DNA of 64,000 nt from Pseudomonadota bacterium (GCA_023400405.1 JAEXFD010000052.1:1-64000), one strand, 5' to 3'; counted from the stretch's first letter, positions 22,275 to 32,000 are shown. The notes: a model not told the origin generated them from the sequence alone. Numbers and translations are program-made.

Positions 22275-23957
22275 ATGAGCAACGCCCTCACGCCCGCTGA
22301 TCCGCCCGCGCTGCCCGCCGCCGCGGGGCGCCTTTCCCAGCCGCTCGGCCAGCTGCGCGGCCTGATGGCCCAGCCGGCCGTTCGTCGCGCGATGCCGCTG
22401 CTGCTCCTGGTCGGACTGGTCGCCGCCGGCTTCCTTGCGTGGTCGCTGGTCGCGTCCTCGCCGCAGCGCATCCTGTTCGCCAATGTGACGGACGCGGACA
22501 AGGCGGCGATCAGCAGCGCGCTCGAAGGCGCCAATATCAAGTCGAGTATCGACAGCTCGGGCTCGATCACCGTCGCCGAGGACGATTACCACAAGGCGCG
22601 GATGCTGCTGGCCAGCCAGAACCTGCCCAAGGCGGCGCCTGGCGGCTATCAGATCCTCGACCAGTTGCCGATGGGCGTCAGCCGTGCCGTCGAGGGCGAG
22701 CGGCTGCGCCAGGCGCGCGAGACCGAGCTTGCCCGATCGATCGAGGAAATCGATTCGGTCGCCGAGGCCCGCGTCCATCTCGCCACGCCCGAGGCCAGCG
22801 TGTTCGTCCGCGACAAGGCGGCGCCGTCCGCCTCGGTCATCGTCAAGCTCCAGCCGGGCCGGGCGCTCGGCGAGGCGCAGATCCGCGCGATCGTCAATCT
22901 CGTCGCCTCGTCGGTCCCCGGCATGGCGCCGGAGAACGTCACCATCGTCGATCAGATGGGCGCCTTGCTTTCCAAGCAGGGCGGCGACCCCGGATCGGCG
23001 GCCAGCGATGCGCGGATCGACTATCAGCGCCGCGTCGAGGACAAATATCGCCAGCAGCTTATCCAGCTACTGACCCCGCTGGTCGGCGCAGGCAATTTCA
23101 CGGCCGAGGTGCAGGCCGACGTCGATCTCGACGAAAACCAGGCGACCCGCGAAAGCTATGACAAGGAAGGCGCAGTGCTCGCCGCCGAACAGGGCGCCTG
23201 GACTGGCGCCAAGGACGGCGCCGCGCCCGGGGGCATTCCCGGCGCGCTGTCGAACAGCCCGCCGCCCCCCGCCACGATCACCTCGCCCAATGCGCAGCCG
23301 ACGCCCGGCGCGACCCCGGCGCCCACGGCCGCCGGCGCCGCTCCGGCGACGCCGCAACAAAAGCAGAGCGACAGCTTCACCCGCACCTACGAAACCGGCA
23401 AGCAGGTCTCCGTCACGCGCGCCACGCCGGGCGGCATCAAGCGGCTGTCGGTCGCGGTGCTGCTGCGCGAGGAGCCGGGCAAGCCGCGCTCGACGGTCGA
23501 GATCCAGCAGGTCACGCAGCTCGTCCAGGCTGCGGTCGGCTATAATCCCGGCCGCCAGGATCAGGTGACCGTGATCAGCCGCAAGTTTACCGGCGCCTCC
23601 GATCCCGGAGAGAAGGCCCAGGCCTGGTACGATGCCGATTGGGTGCCGCTCGCGGCGCGCAACGCGACCGCGCTGGTGATCGCGCTGCTCGTGCTGTTCC
23701 TCGGCGTCCGGCCGCTCACCAAGGCGTTGCTCAAGAAGCGTGACGATGCCGGCGCGAGCCACCGTCCGGCGCTGGCGATCGGCGGGCATGAGCCGGGCGC
23801 CAGCGAGGCCGGTCGGCCCGCGGTGAGCATCGAGATGCTCGACAATGCCGGCCACAGCTATGACCAGCGCGTCGGCCTGGTGCGCGGCTTCACGCGCGAC
23901 AATCCGGCGCGCGCGGCGCTGGCGGTGCGCGACATGATCAAGGCCGACGGCCAATGA
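22275..23957 (+). CDS. fliF: Flagellar MS-ring protein FliF
   Basis: FliF forms the membrane MS ring on which the flagellum is built. The 560-residue protein has a first membrane helix at about 37-60 and a YscJ/FliF domain (LPMGVSRAVEGERLRQARETELARSIEEI region). A Pro/Ala-rich periplasmic loop near 340-370 is followed by a second helix near 460-480. The C-terminal cytoplasmic tail contains the FliG-binding end (RVGLVRGFTRDNPARAALAV). It overlaps fliG by four bases. Confidence 0.97.
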   Translation: MSNALTPADPPALPAAAGRLSQPLGQLRGLMAQPAVRRAMPLLLLVGLVAAGFLAWSLVASSPQRILFANVTDADKAAISSALEGANIKSSIDSSGSITVAEDDYHKARMLLASQNLPKAAPGGYQILDQLPMGVSRAVEGERLRQARETELARSIEEIDSVAEARVHLATPEASVFVRDKAAPSASVIVKLQPGRALGEAQIRAIVNLVASSVPGMAPENVTIVDQMGALLSKQGGDPGSAASDARIDYQRRVEDKYRQQLIQLLTPLVGAGNFTAEVQADVDLDENQATRESYDKEGAVLAAEQGAWTGAKDGAAPGGIPGALSNSPPPPATITSPNAQPTPGATPAPTAAGAAPATPQQKQSDSFTRTYETGKQVSVTRATPGGIKRLSVAVLLREEPGKPRSTVEIQQVTQLVQAAVGYNPGRQDQVTVISRKFTGASDPGEKAQAWYDADWVPLAARNATALVIALLVLFLGVRPLTKALLKKRDDAGASHRPALAIGGHEPGASEAGRPAVSIEMLDNAGHSYDQRVGLVRGFTRDNPARAALAVRDMIKADGQ

Positions 23958-24970
23958 ACGCGGTCCGCCATTTCAGCGGAGTCGAGCGCGCCGCCGTGCT
24001 GATGATGCTGGTCGGCGAGGAGGAGGCAGCGGCCATCCTCCAGAAGCTCGATCCCGAGGAAGTGCGCCAGCTCGGCAAGGCGATGTTCAACGTCGCCGAT
24101 GTCAGCGAGGCCGAAGTCGAGACCGTGCTCGACGATTTCGTGTTCAAGGCGCGCGAGCGCACTGGCGTCAGCTTCGATCCCGCCCCGAAGATCGAAAGCA
24201 TCATGACCAAGGCGCTGGGGCCCGAGCGTGCCTCGGGCGTGCTTGCGCGGGTGATGCCGGCGCAGCAGGCCGCTTCGATCGAATGGCTCGACTGGTTCGA
24301 GCCCGAGGAGATCGCCGGGATGATCGAGGAGGAACATCCCCAGATCGCCGCGGTGCTGCTCGCCAATCTCGATCCCGACATCGCTGCCAAGGTCTTCGAG
24401 CATCTGCCCGAAGCCGTGCAGCCGCAGATCCTGCGCCGCGTCGCCAAGCTGGGGCCGGTGCCGCCCGAGGCGATCGAGACGCTGAAGACGATGCTCCAGC
24501 GCCGTGCCGGATCCGGCGGACGCAAGCCGACCGGCGGGATTCAGCTCGGCGGCACGCGCGAGGCGGCGAAGATCCTGTCGGGCGCCCGCAAGGTCACCGA
24601 GCAGCGCGTGATGCCCAAGCTCGCCAAGATCGACCGCGAGCTCGCCCGCGCGATTGAGGAGGCGATGTTCGTCTTCGACAATCTGCTCGAGCTCGACGAC
24701 AAGAACTTGTCGACGCTCATTCGCAACATCGACACGACGATCCTGGTCAAGTCGCTCAAGGGCGTCGAGGAAGACGTGCGCACGCGCTTCCTCGGCTGCA
24801 TGTCGAGCCGCGCCGCGGATGGCATCCGCGACGAGATGGAAGCGCTCGGCCCGATGAAGATGGCCGACGTGCTCGATGCGCAAAAGGCGATGATCGCCGT
24901 CGCGCGCGGCCTGGTGAAGGACGGGACGATCCAGATGCCGTCCAAGGGCGGGGACGACGACTATGTCTGA
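23954..24970 (+). CDS. fliG: Flagellar motor switch protein FliG
   Basis: FliG is the rotor protein that meets the stator and links the MS ring to the FliM/FliN ring. The 338-residue length is normal. It shows GVERAAVLMMLVGEEEAAAIL, the EEHPQIAAVLLANLDPDIAAKV motif in part, and the C-terminal torque domain with IEEAMFVFDNLLELDDKNLS. It overlaps fliH by eight bases. Confidence 0.97.
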   Translation: MNAVRHFSGVERAAVLMMLVGEEEAAAILQKLDPEEVRQLGKAMFNVADVSEAEVETVLDDFVFKARERTGVSFDPAPKIESIMTKALGPERASGVLARVMPAQQAASIEWLDWFEPEEIAGMIEEEHPQIAAVLLANLDPDIAAKVFEHLPEAVQPQILRRVAKLGPVPPEAIETLKTMLQRRAGSGGRKPTGGIQLGGTREAAKILSGARKVTEQRVMPKLAKIDRELARAIEEAMFVFDNLLELDDKNLSTLIRNIDTTILVKSLKGVEEDVRTRFLGCMSSRAADGIRDEMEALGPMKMADVLDAQKAMIAVARGLVKDGTIQMPSKGGDDDYV

Positions 24971-25688
24971 GTTCGCGCCGGGCTTTGCCGGCCGCATCCA
25001 TGTCGCCGAAGACGTGCTGCAGCGCGCGTTTGGCGATCCGGCCGGCTTCGCGCCGTCGTCGGTCGATCGGATCGGCCGGCGCGGGACGGGTGGGGCGGCA
25101 GCACCGCGCCACTTCGCGCCTGCCAATCCGGACAGCCGGCCGACCGAGGGCTGGGACCCGTTCTCCGCGGACGTGAAGCCCGGCGACCATGGCGCCTTTC
25201 TCGACCCGATCGCCGCGGCCCATGACGCGGGCTATGCCGAGGGCCATGCCGCGGCGCTGGCCGAAGTCGAGGCGGTGCGTGCCCGCGAGGCGGCGCTGCT
25301 CGACCAGGTCTCGTCGGCGCTGGCCACCGGTGCGCATTTCGATCGCGAACGCATGGCCGGGCATTTGCGCCAGACCGTGCTCCATCTTGTCTCGCGCCTG
25401 GTCGGCGAAGTCGGCATCGCGCCCGACGTGCTGGCGCAGCGCATCACCGCCGCCGTCGACCTGCTCGCCGACAATGCCGAATCGGCGCTGCTCCGGCTGC
25501 ATCCGGACGATGTGCCGCTGGTCGAGGGCAAGCTGCCCGCTTCGATTTTCCCGGTCGGCGATCCGCATGTCGCGCGTGGCGGCTTCGTCGTCGAAAGCGC
25601 GTCGACGATCGTCGAGGACGGGCCCGACCTGTGGCTCGAACAGCTCGCCCAGGCGATCGACCGCGTGCCGCTGCCGCCCCTATGCTGA
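24963..25688 (+). CDS. fliH: Flagellar export ATPase regulator FliH
   Basis: FliH binds and regulates FliI in the export apparatus. The 241-residue protein is poorly conserved, as usual for FliH. It has the AYAEGHAAALAEVEAVRARE-like helix near the middle (read: DAGYAEGHAAALAEVEAVR) and a C-terminal domain with LRLHPDDVPLVEG and GGFVVESASTIVEDGPDLW, typical of FliH/HrpE. Its place between fliG and fliI, with overlaps on both sides, supports the call. Confidence 0.9.
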   Translation: MSEFAPGFAGRIHVAEDVLQRAFGDPAGFAPSSVDRIGRRGTGGAAAPRHFAPANPDSRPTEGWDPFSADVKPGDHGAFLDPIAAAHDAGYAEGHAAALAEVEAVRAREAALLDQVSSALATGAHFDRERMAGHLRQTVLHLVSRLVGEVGIAPDVLAQRITAAVDLLADNAESALLRLHPDDVPLVEGKLPASIFPVGDPHVARGGFVVESASTIVEDGPDLWLEQLAQAIDRVPLPPLC

Positions 25689-27010
25689 ACGATTTCGCGG
25701 CGGACTATCTCGCCGGCCTCGGCCATTCCGATTTCTCGGCGCGGCCCAAGGTTTCGGGGCGCCTCGCTTCCTATGACGGGCTGCTGATGGAGGCGGTCGG
25801 GCTCACCTTGCCGGTCGGCACGGTCTGCGCGATCGGCGAAGGGGCCGGGCGCGTCGAGGCCGAAGTGATCGGCTTTCGCGCCGGCCGAACGCTGATGATG
25901 AACCTGGGCGGCCCCGCGCCGCTGCTCCCCAATGCGCCGGTGCGCCCGATCGGCCCGCCGGGCGAGGCGGAAGTCGGCGCGGCGCTGCTGGGCCGGGTGG
26001 TCGATGGCGCGGGCAAGCCGATCGACGGGCTTGGGCCGATCCGCGGCGCCGCCAAATGGCCGCTTTCGGGCAAGCTCCAGTCGCCGCTCGATCGCGGCCG
26101 CGTGCTCCAGCCGCTCGACGTCGGCGTGCGCGCGATCAACGGGCTGCTGACGATCGGCCAGGGCCAGCGCGTCGGCATCATGGCGGGATCGGGCGTCGGC
26201 AAATCGGTGCTGCTCGGCATGATGGTCCGCGCGGCCGAGGCCGATGTCGTCGTCGTCGGGCTGATCGGGGAGCGCTCGCGCGAAGTCGCCGACTTCCTCG
26301 AGACCAAGGTCGCCGGCGCGGCGCGGCAGCGCGCCGTCGTCGTCGCGGTGCCGGCCAATCATTCGCCGGTGCTGCGCATCCGCGGCGCGCTGCGCGCGAC
26401 GGCGATCGCCGAGGCCTTTCGTGCCGAGGGCAAGAAGGTGATGCTGATCATCGACAGCCTCACTCGCGTCGCCCATGCCGGCCGCGAGATCGGGCTGGCG
26501 CTGGGCGAGCCGGCGAGCGCGCGCGGCTATCCGCCCAGCGCGATCGCAATGCTGCCGAGCCTGATCGAGCGCGCCGGCACCGACGTGCATAGCGGCGGAT
26601 CGATCACGGCGATCTACACCGTGCTCGCCGATGGCGACGACGGCAACGATCCGGTGGTCGATTCGGCGCGATCGATCCTCGACGGGCATATCGTGCTGAG
26701 CCGGGCGCTGGCCGAACGCGGCGTCTATCCGGCGATCGACCTCGGCCCCTCGGTGAGCCGGGTGATGACCGATATCGCCGCCAAGCCGCACATCGCCGCC
26801 GCGCGGGTATTGCGCCGGCACCTCGCGACCTACGAGGAGAATCGCGACCTGGTGCTGATGGGCGCCTATCGTGCGGGTGCCGATCCGGAGATCGACGCGG
26901 CGATCGCCTGCCATCCGGCGGTGATGGAATATATCCGCCAGGGCGCCGACGAAGTGGTAAGCCTGGGCGACTCGATTGCCGAACTGGTCGGCGTGTTCGG
27001 CGATGGCTAG
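25682..27010 (+). CDS. fliI: Flagellar export ATPase FliI
   Basis: FliI is the ATPase of the flagellar export system, related to F1-beta. The 442-residue protein has Walker A AGSGVGKS (168-175), GLIGERSREV, the Walker B region VMLIIDSLTRVAHAGREIGL (quoted in part) and the EPASARGYPPSA motif of type III ATPases. I start at MLNDFAADYLAGLG because this ATG overlaps the fliH stop by seven bases. The longer in-frame form would overlap fliH further without a ribosome site. Confidence 0.97.
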   Translation: MLNDFAADYLAGLGHSDFSARPKVSGRLASYDGLLMEAVGLTLPVGTVCAIGEGAGRVEAEVIGFRAGRTLMMNLGGPAPLLPNAPVRPIGPPGEAEVGAALLGRVVDGAGKPIDGLGPIRGAAKWPLSGKLQSPLDRGRVLQPLDVGVRAINGLLTIGQGQRVGIMAGSGVGKSVLLGMMVRAAEADVVVVGLIGERSREVADFLETKVAGAARQRAVVVAVPANHSPVLRIRGALRATAIAEAFRAEGKKVMLIIDSLTRVAHAGREIGLALGEPASARGYPPSAIAMLPSLIERAGTDVHSGGSITAIYTVLADGDDGNDPVVDSARSILDGHIVLSRALAERGVYPAIDLGPSVSRVMTDIAAKPHIAAARVLRRHLATYEENRDLVLMGAYRAGADPEIDAAIACHPAVMEYIRQGADEVVSLGDSIAELVGVFGDG

Positions 27011-27428
27011 GTCCGCCAAGCGGCTCGACCGGCTGCTCCGCGTGCGCACGCTCCAGCTCGGCGAAGTGCGGTCCGCCGAGCTGCGCGCGCGCGCCCGCGT
27101 CGATCAGGAAGCGCAGCTGCGCGATCGGATCGCGACCCTCGCCGCCAATGTCGCGCCGTCGCCCTCCGGCGTCGAATTCGCCAACAGCCTGATCTCGGCC
27201 GCGCATTATCGCGACCGGCTGCACCAGTCCGCCTTCGCGGCGGATCGGCGCGTCGAAGTCGCCGAACAGGGGCTCGAAGCCGCCGCCGCCGCCACGCGCG
27301 AGGCGCGCCGCGACCAGAATGCGATCGAGAAGCTGATCGTCCGCGCCGAGGCCGATGCCGCGCTCGAGGCGCTGCGCGCGCTGGAGGCGCTGCCCCCGCT
27401 TGGGAAAAACCGGCACGATCTTTGCTGA
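27003..27428 (+). CDS. fliJ: Flagellar export protein FliJ
   Basis: FliJ is a coiled-coil stalk protein that interacts with FliI and FlhA. The 141-residue protein is nearly all helix, rich in Ala, Arg, Glu and Leu (RLDRLLRVRTLQLGEVRSAEL and VAEQGLEAAAAATREARRDQN in part). Sequence conservation is low, so position after fliI and the coiled-coil pattern carry the call. It overlaps fliI by eight bases. Confidence 0.85.
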   Translation: MARSAKRLDRLLRVRTLQLGEVRSAELRARARVDQEAQLRDRIATLAANVAPSPSGVEFANSLISAAHYRDRLHQSAFAADRRVEVAEQGLEAAAAATREARRDQNAIEKLIVRAEADAALEALRALEALPPLGKNRHDLC

Positions 27429-29023
27429 GAGGCTCCGTGAGGGATTTCCACGGGGGCCAGAGCTTGATCCAATCATCGACATTGCTGCCCGGCATCGCGA
27501 TCGGCCCGGTCAAGTCGGGCGCGCCCGCGCTCGCGCTTTCGGGGGAGACGAGCGGCTTTGCGCTCGCGCTCGGGGCATTGATGCCCCAGCGGATCGCGCT
27601 GCCAAGCACGCCGAAGGGCACGACGGTCGCGACCGACCCGGTCCCGGCGACGCGGCAGGATGTTGCCGAGGGCGGCAAGGATCTGCCGGAATCGCTGGTC
27701 GGGATCGACGACAAGGGGGACGGGGACAGCGGCGAGGAACCGGCGCCGGACCGGGGCGAGCCCGAGGATGCCCCCCCGCCGGCCTTTCCCTGGTTCGCGG
27801 CCGCGCCGATCGTGCTGCCACAGCCGGTCCCCGCGCCGACACCCGTGCCCGCCGCGACAGCACCGGTGGCGCCTCGGCAGGCGCCGGTGGCGATCGATCC
27901 GGCTGCCCTCAAGCCCGCACCATCGACGCCGCTGGCTTCCAACGCCGGCACGGAAGCGCCGATCGACGTCGCTCCGGCACCCGCTCGCGCCCGCCAGGTC
28001 GCCTCGGCGCCCGTAGCGCGTCAACCCGACCGCTCCCCGGCCGCCTCTGCGCCGTCGCCCGCGCCGACACAGGACGCACCCTTGAGCGCGGCGCCGCCGG
28101 TACCGCCAGTGGCGGCAGCACCGGTTGCGGCCGGCATGGCTCCGTCAGCGGCGACTGTCGCCGACCTTCTGCCCTCGGCCGACAAGCCGGGAGCCGCGAA
28201 GCCGCCACGCGCCGCCGCCGTGGACATCGATCTCGAAGCCATTGCCGCTCCGACCGCCAAGGCCGCTGACGCGCCGGTGCCCGCGCCCGTCACGCCGGCT
28301 CACGGGTTTCGCCGCGCCGATGCGCCGGTCGTGCGGATCGAGCCGCAAAGCGTTGCAACGCCCGCGCCGGCCCAAGCGCGCACCGCCGCCGATCTCGCGA
28401 CCATCGTCCGCGACGTCGCCCCGGCACCCGCCGAGCCGCGAAATCCGGCACCCGCGGGCGCGGAAGCCGCCCCCGCGATCGGCGCCAGCACAGCGGCGCA
28501 GACGGCCGCAGCGGTGCTCGCGCCGGCGCAGGACGATCGGCCGATGCTCGACACGCGCAAGCCCGAATGGATGCACGCCATGATCGAGCGGATCGAGACG
28601 CTGCGCGACGGCGCCGGTCCCGCGCGCGAGGCCAAGCTGAGCCTGGTGCCCGAAGCGCTCGGCCGGATCGACATCGCCATTCGCCATGACGAGGGCGGCC
28701 TGCACGTCCAGTTCAACACCGAGACCCATGCCGCGCGCGAGCTGATCGCCGAGGCGCAGCCCAAGCTCGCCGAGATCGCCGAATCGCGCGGCCTCAGGAT
28801 CGGCTCGACGAGTGTCGATTCGAGCGGGGTCGGCGGCAATGCGCAATCGAACGGCCAGTCGGCCTTCTCGTCGAACGGCCAGGCTGCCGCCGGCTGGAGC
28901 GCCCAGTCGGGGTCCGGCCAACGCCAGGACGGCGGCGCGCGGCAGTCCGCTCTGCCAGCCGCGCCGGCGCGGGCGCACGCCCATGAAGATCCTGCAACCG
29001 ATAGCGACGAACGCGTCGCCTGA
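27422..29023 (+). CDS. fliK: Flagellar hook-length control protein FliK
   Basis: FliK measures hook length and switches export specificity. The frame gives up to 533 residues. Most is Pro/Ala-rich low-complexity sequence, as usual for FliK. The C-terminal domain has the family core LSLVPEALGRIDIAIRHDEG and LHVQFNTETHAARELI. No ATG lies near the 5' end. Possible starts are TTG 27422, GTG 27437 or TTG 27464 (which has a GGGGG upstream), so the exact start is unsettled. Confidence 0.88.
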   Translation: MLRGSVRDFHGGQSLIQSSTLLPGIAIGPVKSGAPALALSGETSGFALALGALMPQRIALPSTPKGTTVATDPVPATRQDVAEGGKDLPESLVGIDDKGDGDSGEEPAPDRGEPEDAPPPAFPWFAAAPIVLPQPVPAPTPVPAATAPVAPRQAPVAIDPAALKPAPSTPLASNAGTEAPIDVAPAPARARQVASAPVARQPDRSPAASAPSPAPTQDAPLSAAPPVPPVAAAPVAAGMAPSAATVADLLPSADKPGAAKPPRAAAVDIDLEAIAAPTAKAADAPVPAPVTPAHGFRRADAPVVRIEPQSVATPAPAQARTAADLATIVRDVAPAPAEPRNPAPAGAEAAPAIGASTAAQTAAAVLAPAQDDRPMLDTRKPEWMHAMIERIETLRDGAGPAREAKLSLVPEALGRIDIAIRHDEGGLHVQFNTETHAARELIAEAQPKLAEIAESRGLRIGSTSVDSSGVGGNAQSNGQSAFSSNGQAAAGWSAQSGSGQRQDGGARQSALPAAPARAHAHEDPATDSDERVA

Positions 29024-29040
29024 TACCGATGGAGACCTTG

Positions 29041-29667
29041 ATGTCCGACAGCAACGAAGCCGCCGCGGCACCGAAGAAAAAGAAGAAGGGCAAGCTGCTG
29101 CTGTTCGCCGGCGTGCCGGTGCTGCTGCTCGCCGGCGGGGGCGGGGCGACCTTTTACGGAATGAAGGCGGGCTGGTTCAACGCTGCCGCGCATGCCGAGG
29201 AATCGGATGAGCCGCATCTCGTGCCCAAGAGCGAAGAGAAGCGCGCTTCGCTGAAGGCCGAAGGCGGCGAGCATGGCGAAGGCGGCGGCGAAGCGAGCGC
29301 GGCCGGCCATGGCGGCAAGCCCACGCCCAAGGGCGAGGGCGGCGACAAATACGCCTCCAGCTATTATCCGATGGAGAAGGAGTTCACCTCCAACCTCCAG
29401 GACAGCGTCCACTTCATCCAAGTCGGCATCGCCGTCTCGACGCCCTATGACGAGCGCGTTCTCGAGAACATCAAGACGCATGAGATCGCGATTCGCTCGG
29501 CGGTGCTGATGGCGCTGGGCGAGACGACCGAGGACGAGGTATTCACTGCCGAGGGCAAGCGCCACATCCAGGATCGCCTGGCCAAGGCGATCAACGGCGT
29601 GCTGAAGGAAAAGGAAGGCTTTGGCGGCGTTAGTAACGTCTACTTTACCAATTTCATTGTTCAGTGA
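29041..29667 (+). CDS. fliL: Flagellar basal-body-associated protein FliL
   Basis: FliL is a single-pass membrane protein around the stator. The 208-residue protein has a Lys-rich cytoplasmic tip (PKKKKKGK), a membrane helix at about 18-40, a charged Glu/Gly/His linker and the periplasmic domain YYPMEKEFTSNLQDSVHFIQ (part) with IRSAVLMALGETTEDEVFTA and VYFTNFIVQ at the end. I start at 29041 because a GGAG lies five bases upstream; an ATG at 29029 is in frame but lacks a site. Confidence 0.94.
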   Translation: MSDSNEAAAAPKKKKKGKLLLFAGVPVLLLAGGGGATFYGMKAGWFNAAAHAEESDEPHLVPKSEEKRASLKAEGGEHGEGGGEASAAGHGGKPTPKGEGGDKYASSYYPMEKEFTSNLQDSVHFIQVGIAVSTPYDERVLENIKTHEIAIRSAVLMALGETTEDEVFTAEGKRHIQDRLAKAINGVLKEKEGFGGVSNVYFTNFIVQ

Positions 29668-29673
29668 ACGGGC

Positions 29674-30621
29674 ATGGTTAACAGCCCTTCAGCGAACGGC
29701 ACGGCCGAACGGCGGGAACGTCCCCGAGCGAGCGCGGAACACGCGCCGGCGCTCGGCGCGGCGAACCTCAATCCGTTCGGCGACCTGGTCACGCTCCAGC
29801 ACCTGAGCGCGCGCCTGGCCCGTTCGCTCAAGGGGCTGTGCGAGGGGATGATGCGCCGCGAGCTGCGCGCCTGGGCCGAGCCGCTCTCGGTCCAGCGCTT
29901 CGCCGACTACAAGGCCGAGCGCGGCGCGGGACTATCCGCATGGCAGCCGCTGGCGATGGGCAGCGCCCGCGCGCGCGGGCAGATCGTGCTCGGCGCGCCG
30001 CTCGTCTTCGAGATGCTCGATGCCTTTTTCGGCGGCGAGGGCGATGCGCCCAATCCGCTGCCGGCCGAATTCACCGCCGCGGCCGAGACGCTGGTCGCGC
30101 GTTTCGCCGAAACCGCCTGCGGGCTGCTCGATACCGCCTGGGAGCCGGTGTCCCGCATCGCCTTCCGCGCCGAGGCGAGCGGCAATCTCGCCGCCGGACC
30201 TGATCTCTCGGGCGAGGATCCGGTGGTGGTGACTCGCTTCGGCATCGCCGCGGGCGACGCCAAGCCGCACTTCGTCGACATCCTCTATCCCGTCGCCGCC
30301 TTGAAGCCGCATGGCGCCGCGCTGACGGTGAAGGTCCATTCGGTGCCCGAGGAGGTCGAGCCGCACTGGCGATCGGGCCTCACGCGTGCGGTGATGCAGG
30401 TCACGCTGCCGATCCGCTCGGTGCTCGCCGAGCCGGTGCTGCCGCTCGGCCGCCTGCTCGAGCTCAAGGAAGGCGACATCATTCCGGTCGATTTCGGCCC
30501 CGAAGTGCCGGTGATGGTCGCCAACCGGCGGCTCGGCACCGGCCAGGTCGGCACCGCCCATGGCCGCGCCGCCGTGCGCATCACATCGCTCGAACCGATC
30601 AACGCAGAGGACTTCCAATGA
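29674..30621 (+). CDS. fliM: Flagellar motor switch protein FliM
   Basis: FliM is the C-ring protein that binds CheY-P and reverses rotation. The 315-residue protein has LQHLSARLARSLKGLCEGMM, the central CheC-like domain (GQIVLGAPLVFEMLDAFFGG) and the C-terminal SpoA-like domain with VEPHWRSGLTRAVMQVTLPI. The N-terminal CheY-binding LSQxEIDALL peptide is not obvious, which makes CheY docking on this FliM unclear. It overlaps fliN by four bases. Confidence 0.93.
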   Translation: MVNSPSANGTAERRERPRASAEHAPALGAANLNPFGDLVTLQHLSARLARSLKGLCEGMMRRELRAWAEPLSVQRFADYKAERGAGLSAWQPLAMGSARARGQIVLGAPLVFEMLDAFFGGEGDAPNPLPAEFTAAAETLVARFAETACGLLDTAWEPVSRIAFRAEASGNLAAGPDLSGEDPVVVTRFGIAAGDAKPHFVDILYPVAALKPHGAALTVKVHSVPEEVEPHWRSGLTRAVMQVTLPIRSVLAEPVLPLGRLLELKEGDIIPVDFGPEVPVMVANRRLGTGQVGTAHGRAAVRITSLEPINAEDFQ

Positions 30622-30914
30622 ACGACATGACGGCCGCCTTTGCGGTGGACACGGCGCTGGCGGCCAATTTCCGGCTGCTCCAGGACGTCGACGTCAAGCT
30701 CACCGTCGAGATCGGCTCGACGCGGCTTACCCTGCGCGAACTGCTCGCGCTGAGCGAGACCAGCGTGATCGAGCTCGACCGCGATGCCGATGAGCTGCTC
30801 GACGTGTTCGTCAACGGCACGCTGATCGGCCGCGGCGAAGTGGTGACGGTGGGCGAGAAGTTCGGCGTGCGGATGACCGAGCTGGTCAGCCCGGACAAGC
30901 GCACGGCGCGCTGA
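30618..30914 (+). CDS. fliN: Flagellar motor switch protein FliN
   Basis: FliN forms the base of the C ring. The 98-residue protein is mostly the SpoA/FliN domain: VDVKLTVEIGSTRLTLRELL, then SVIELDRDADELLDVFVNGT, then GRGEVVTVGEKFGVRMTELV. It overlaps fliM by four bases and is two bases upstream of fliO. Confidence 0.96.
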   Translation: MNDMTAAFAVDTALAANFRLLQDVDVKLTVEIGSTRLTLRELLALSETSVIELDRDADELLDVFVNGTLIGRGEVVTVGEKFGVRMTELVSPDKRTAR

Positions 30915-30916
30915 TC

Positions 30917-31171
30917 ATGACCTGGTACATCGTCAAGCTGATCGTGCTGCTGCCGCTCGTCTGCGGCCTGCTGATCGGCTGCCTCTATGCCTGGCGAAAG
31001 CTCGAATCGCGCCTGCCCAAGAATCAGGGGCAGCGGATGGTGCAGCTCAAGGAGACGATGATGCTCTCCCCCGGCCTGCGCCTCGCGGTCATCGAGTTCG
31101 AAGGGCAGAAGCTGCTCGTCTCGGTGAGCCGCAGCGGCGTCACCCTGGTCGACAAGCAGGGACGCATCTGA
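30917..31171 (+). CDS. fliO: Flagellar export apparatus protein FliO
   Basis: FliO helps assemble the FliP ring of the export gate. The 84-residue protein has one N-terminal membrane helix (IVKLIVLLPLVCGLLIGCLY) and a short cytoplasmic domain with LGLRLAVIEFEGQKLLVSVS-like sequence (read: GLRLAVIEFEGQKLLVSV). It is short for FliO, and the family is weakly conserved; position between fliN and fliP supports the call. Confidence 0.85.
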   Translation: MTWYIVKLIVLLPLVCGLLIGCLYAWRKLESRLPKNQGQRMVQLKETMMLSPGLRLAVIEFEGQKLLVSVSRSGVTLVDKQGRI

Positions 31172-31998
31172 TGCGCGCCATGGTCGCCGCGCCGCGCACG
31201 ATCGGGGGGCGTGCGGCGCTCTTCATCGGGCTGCTCGCCTTCCTCGTGCTGTTTGCCTGCCCGGCCTTCGCCCAGGGCGCCGCACCCGCGCTTCCCGCGC
31301 CGGTGCCCACGCCGGGCGTCGGCGACGCGGTCGATCGTGCGCTCGGCGACCTTGGCGGCGGCAATGCGCCGCTCAGCCTGTCGCTCCAGGTCCTCATCAT
31401 CATGGGCCTGCTCACGGTGCTGCCGGGCATCCTGCTGATGATGACCAGCTTCACCCGGATCATCATCGTGCTGTCGCTGCTCCGCCAGGCGCTGGGCCTC
31501 CAGCAGACGCCGCCCAACCAGGTGCTGATCGGCCTGTCGCTGTTCCTCAGCTTCTTCGTGATGGCGCCGACGATCACGACGATGAACGCCAATGCCATCC
31601 AGCCCTATGCCGCCGGCCGCATCACCGCGAGCCAGATGATCGCCACTTCCGGGGACGCGCTGCATGGCTTCATGATCAAGCAGACGCGCACGAAGGACGT
31701 GACGATGTTCGCCCAGATGGCGAAGAGCGGGCCCTATGCGAAGCCCGACGACGTGCCCTTCTCGGTGCTGCTCCCGGCCTTCGTGACCAGCGAGCTCAAG
31801 ACCGCCTTCCAGATCGGCTTTCTCATCTTCCTGCCCTTCATCGTGATCGACCTGGTCGTCGCCACCGTGCTGATGGCGCTGGGCATGATGATGATGTCGC
31901 CGACGATCATTTCGCTGCCCTTCAAGCTGCTCCTGTTCGTCCTCGTCGACGGATGGGCGCTGACCATGGGGTCGCTTGCCTCGAGCTTTGCGAGCTAG
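31171..31998 (+). CDS. fliP: Flagellar export gate protein FliP
   Basis: FliP is the main ring component of the type III export gate. The 275-residue protein has a signal peptide (ALFIGLLAFLVLFACPAFA), then the typical PLSLSLQVLIIMGLLTVLPG, MMTSFTRIIIVLSLLRQALG and, near the end, LPAFVTSELKTAFQIGFLIF and FIVIDLVVATVLMALGMMM. It overlaps fliO by one base (TGATG). Confidence 0.98.
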   Translation: MRAMVAAPRTIGGRAALFIGLLAFLVLFACPAFAQGAAPALPAPVPTPGVGDAVDRALGDLGGGNAPLSLSLQVLIIMGLLTVLPGILLMMTSFTRIIIVLSLLRQALGLQQTPPNQVLIGLSLFLSFFVMAPTITTMNANAIQPYAAGRITASQMIATSGDALHGFMIKQTRTKDVTMFAQMAKSGPYAKPDDVPFSVLLPAFVTSELKTAFQIGFLIFLPFIVIDLVVATVLMALGMMMMSPTIISLPFKLLLFVLVDGWALTMGSLASSFAS

Positions 31999-32000
31999 AC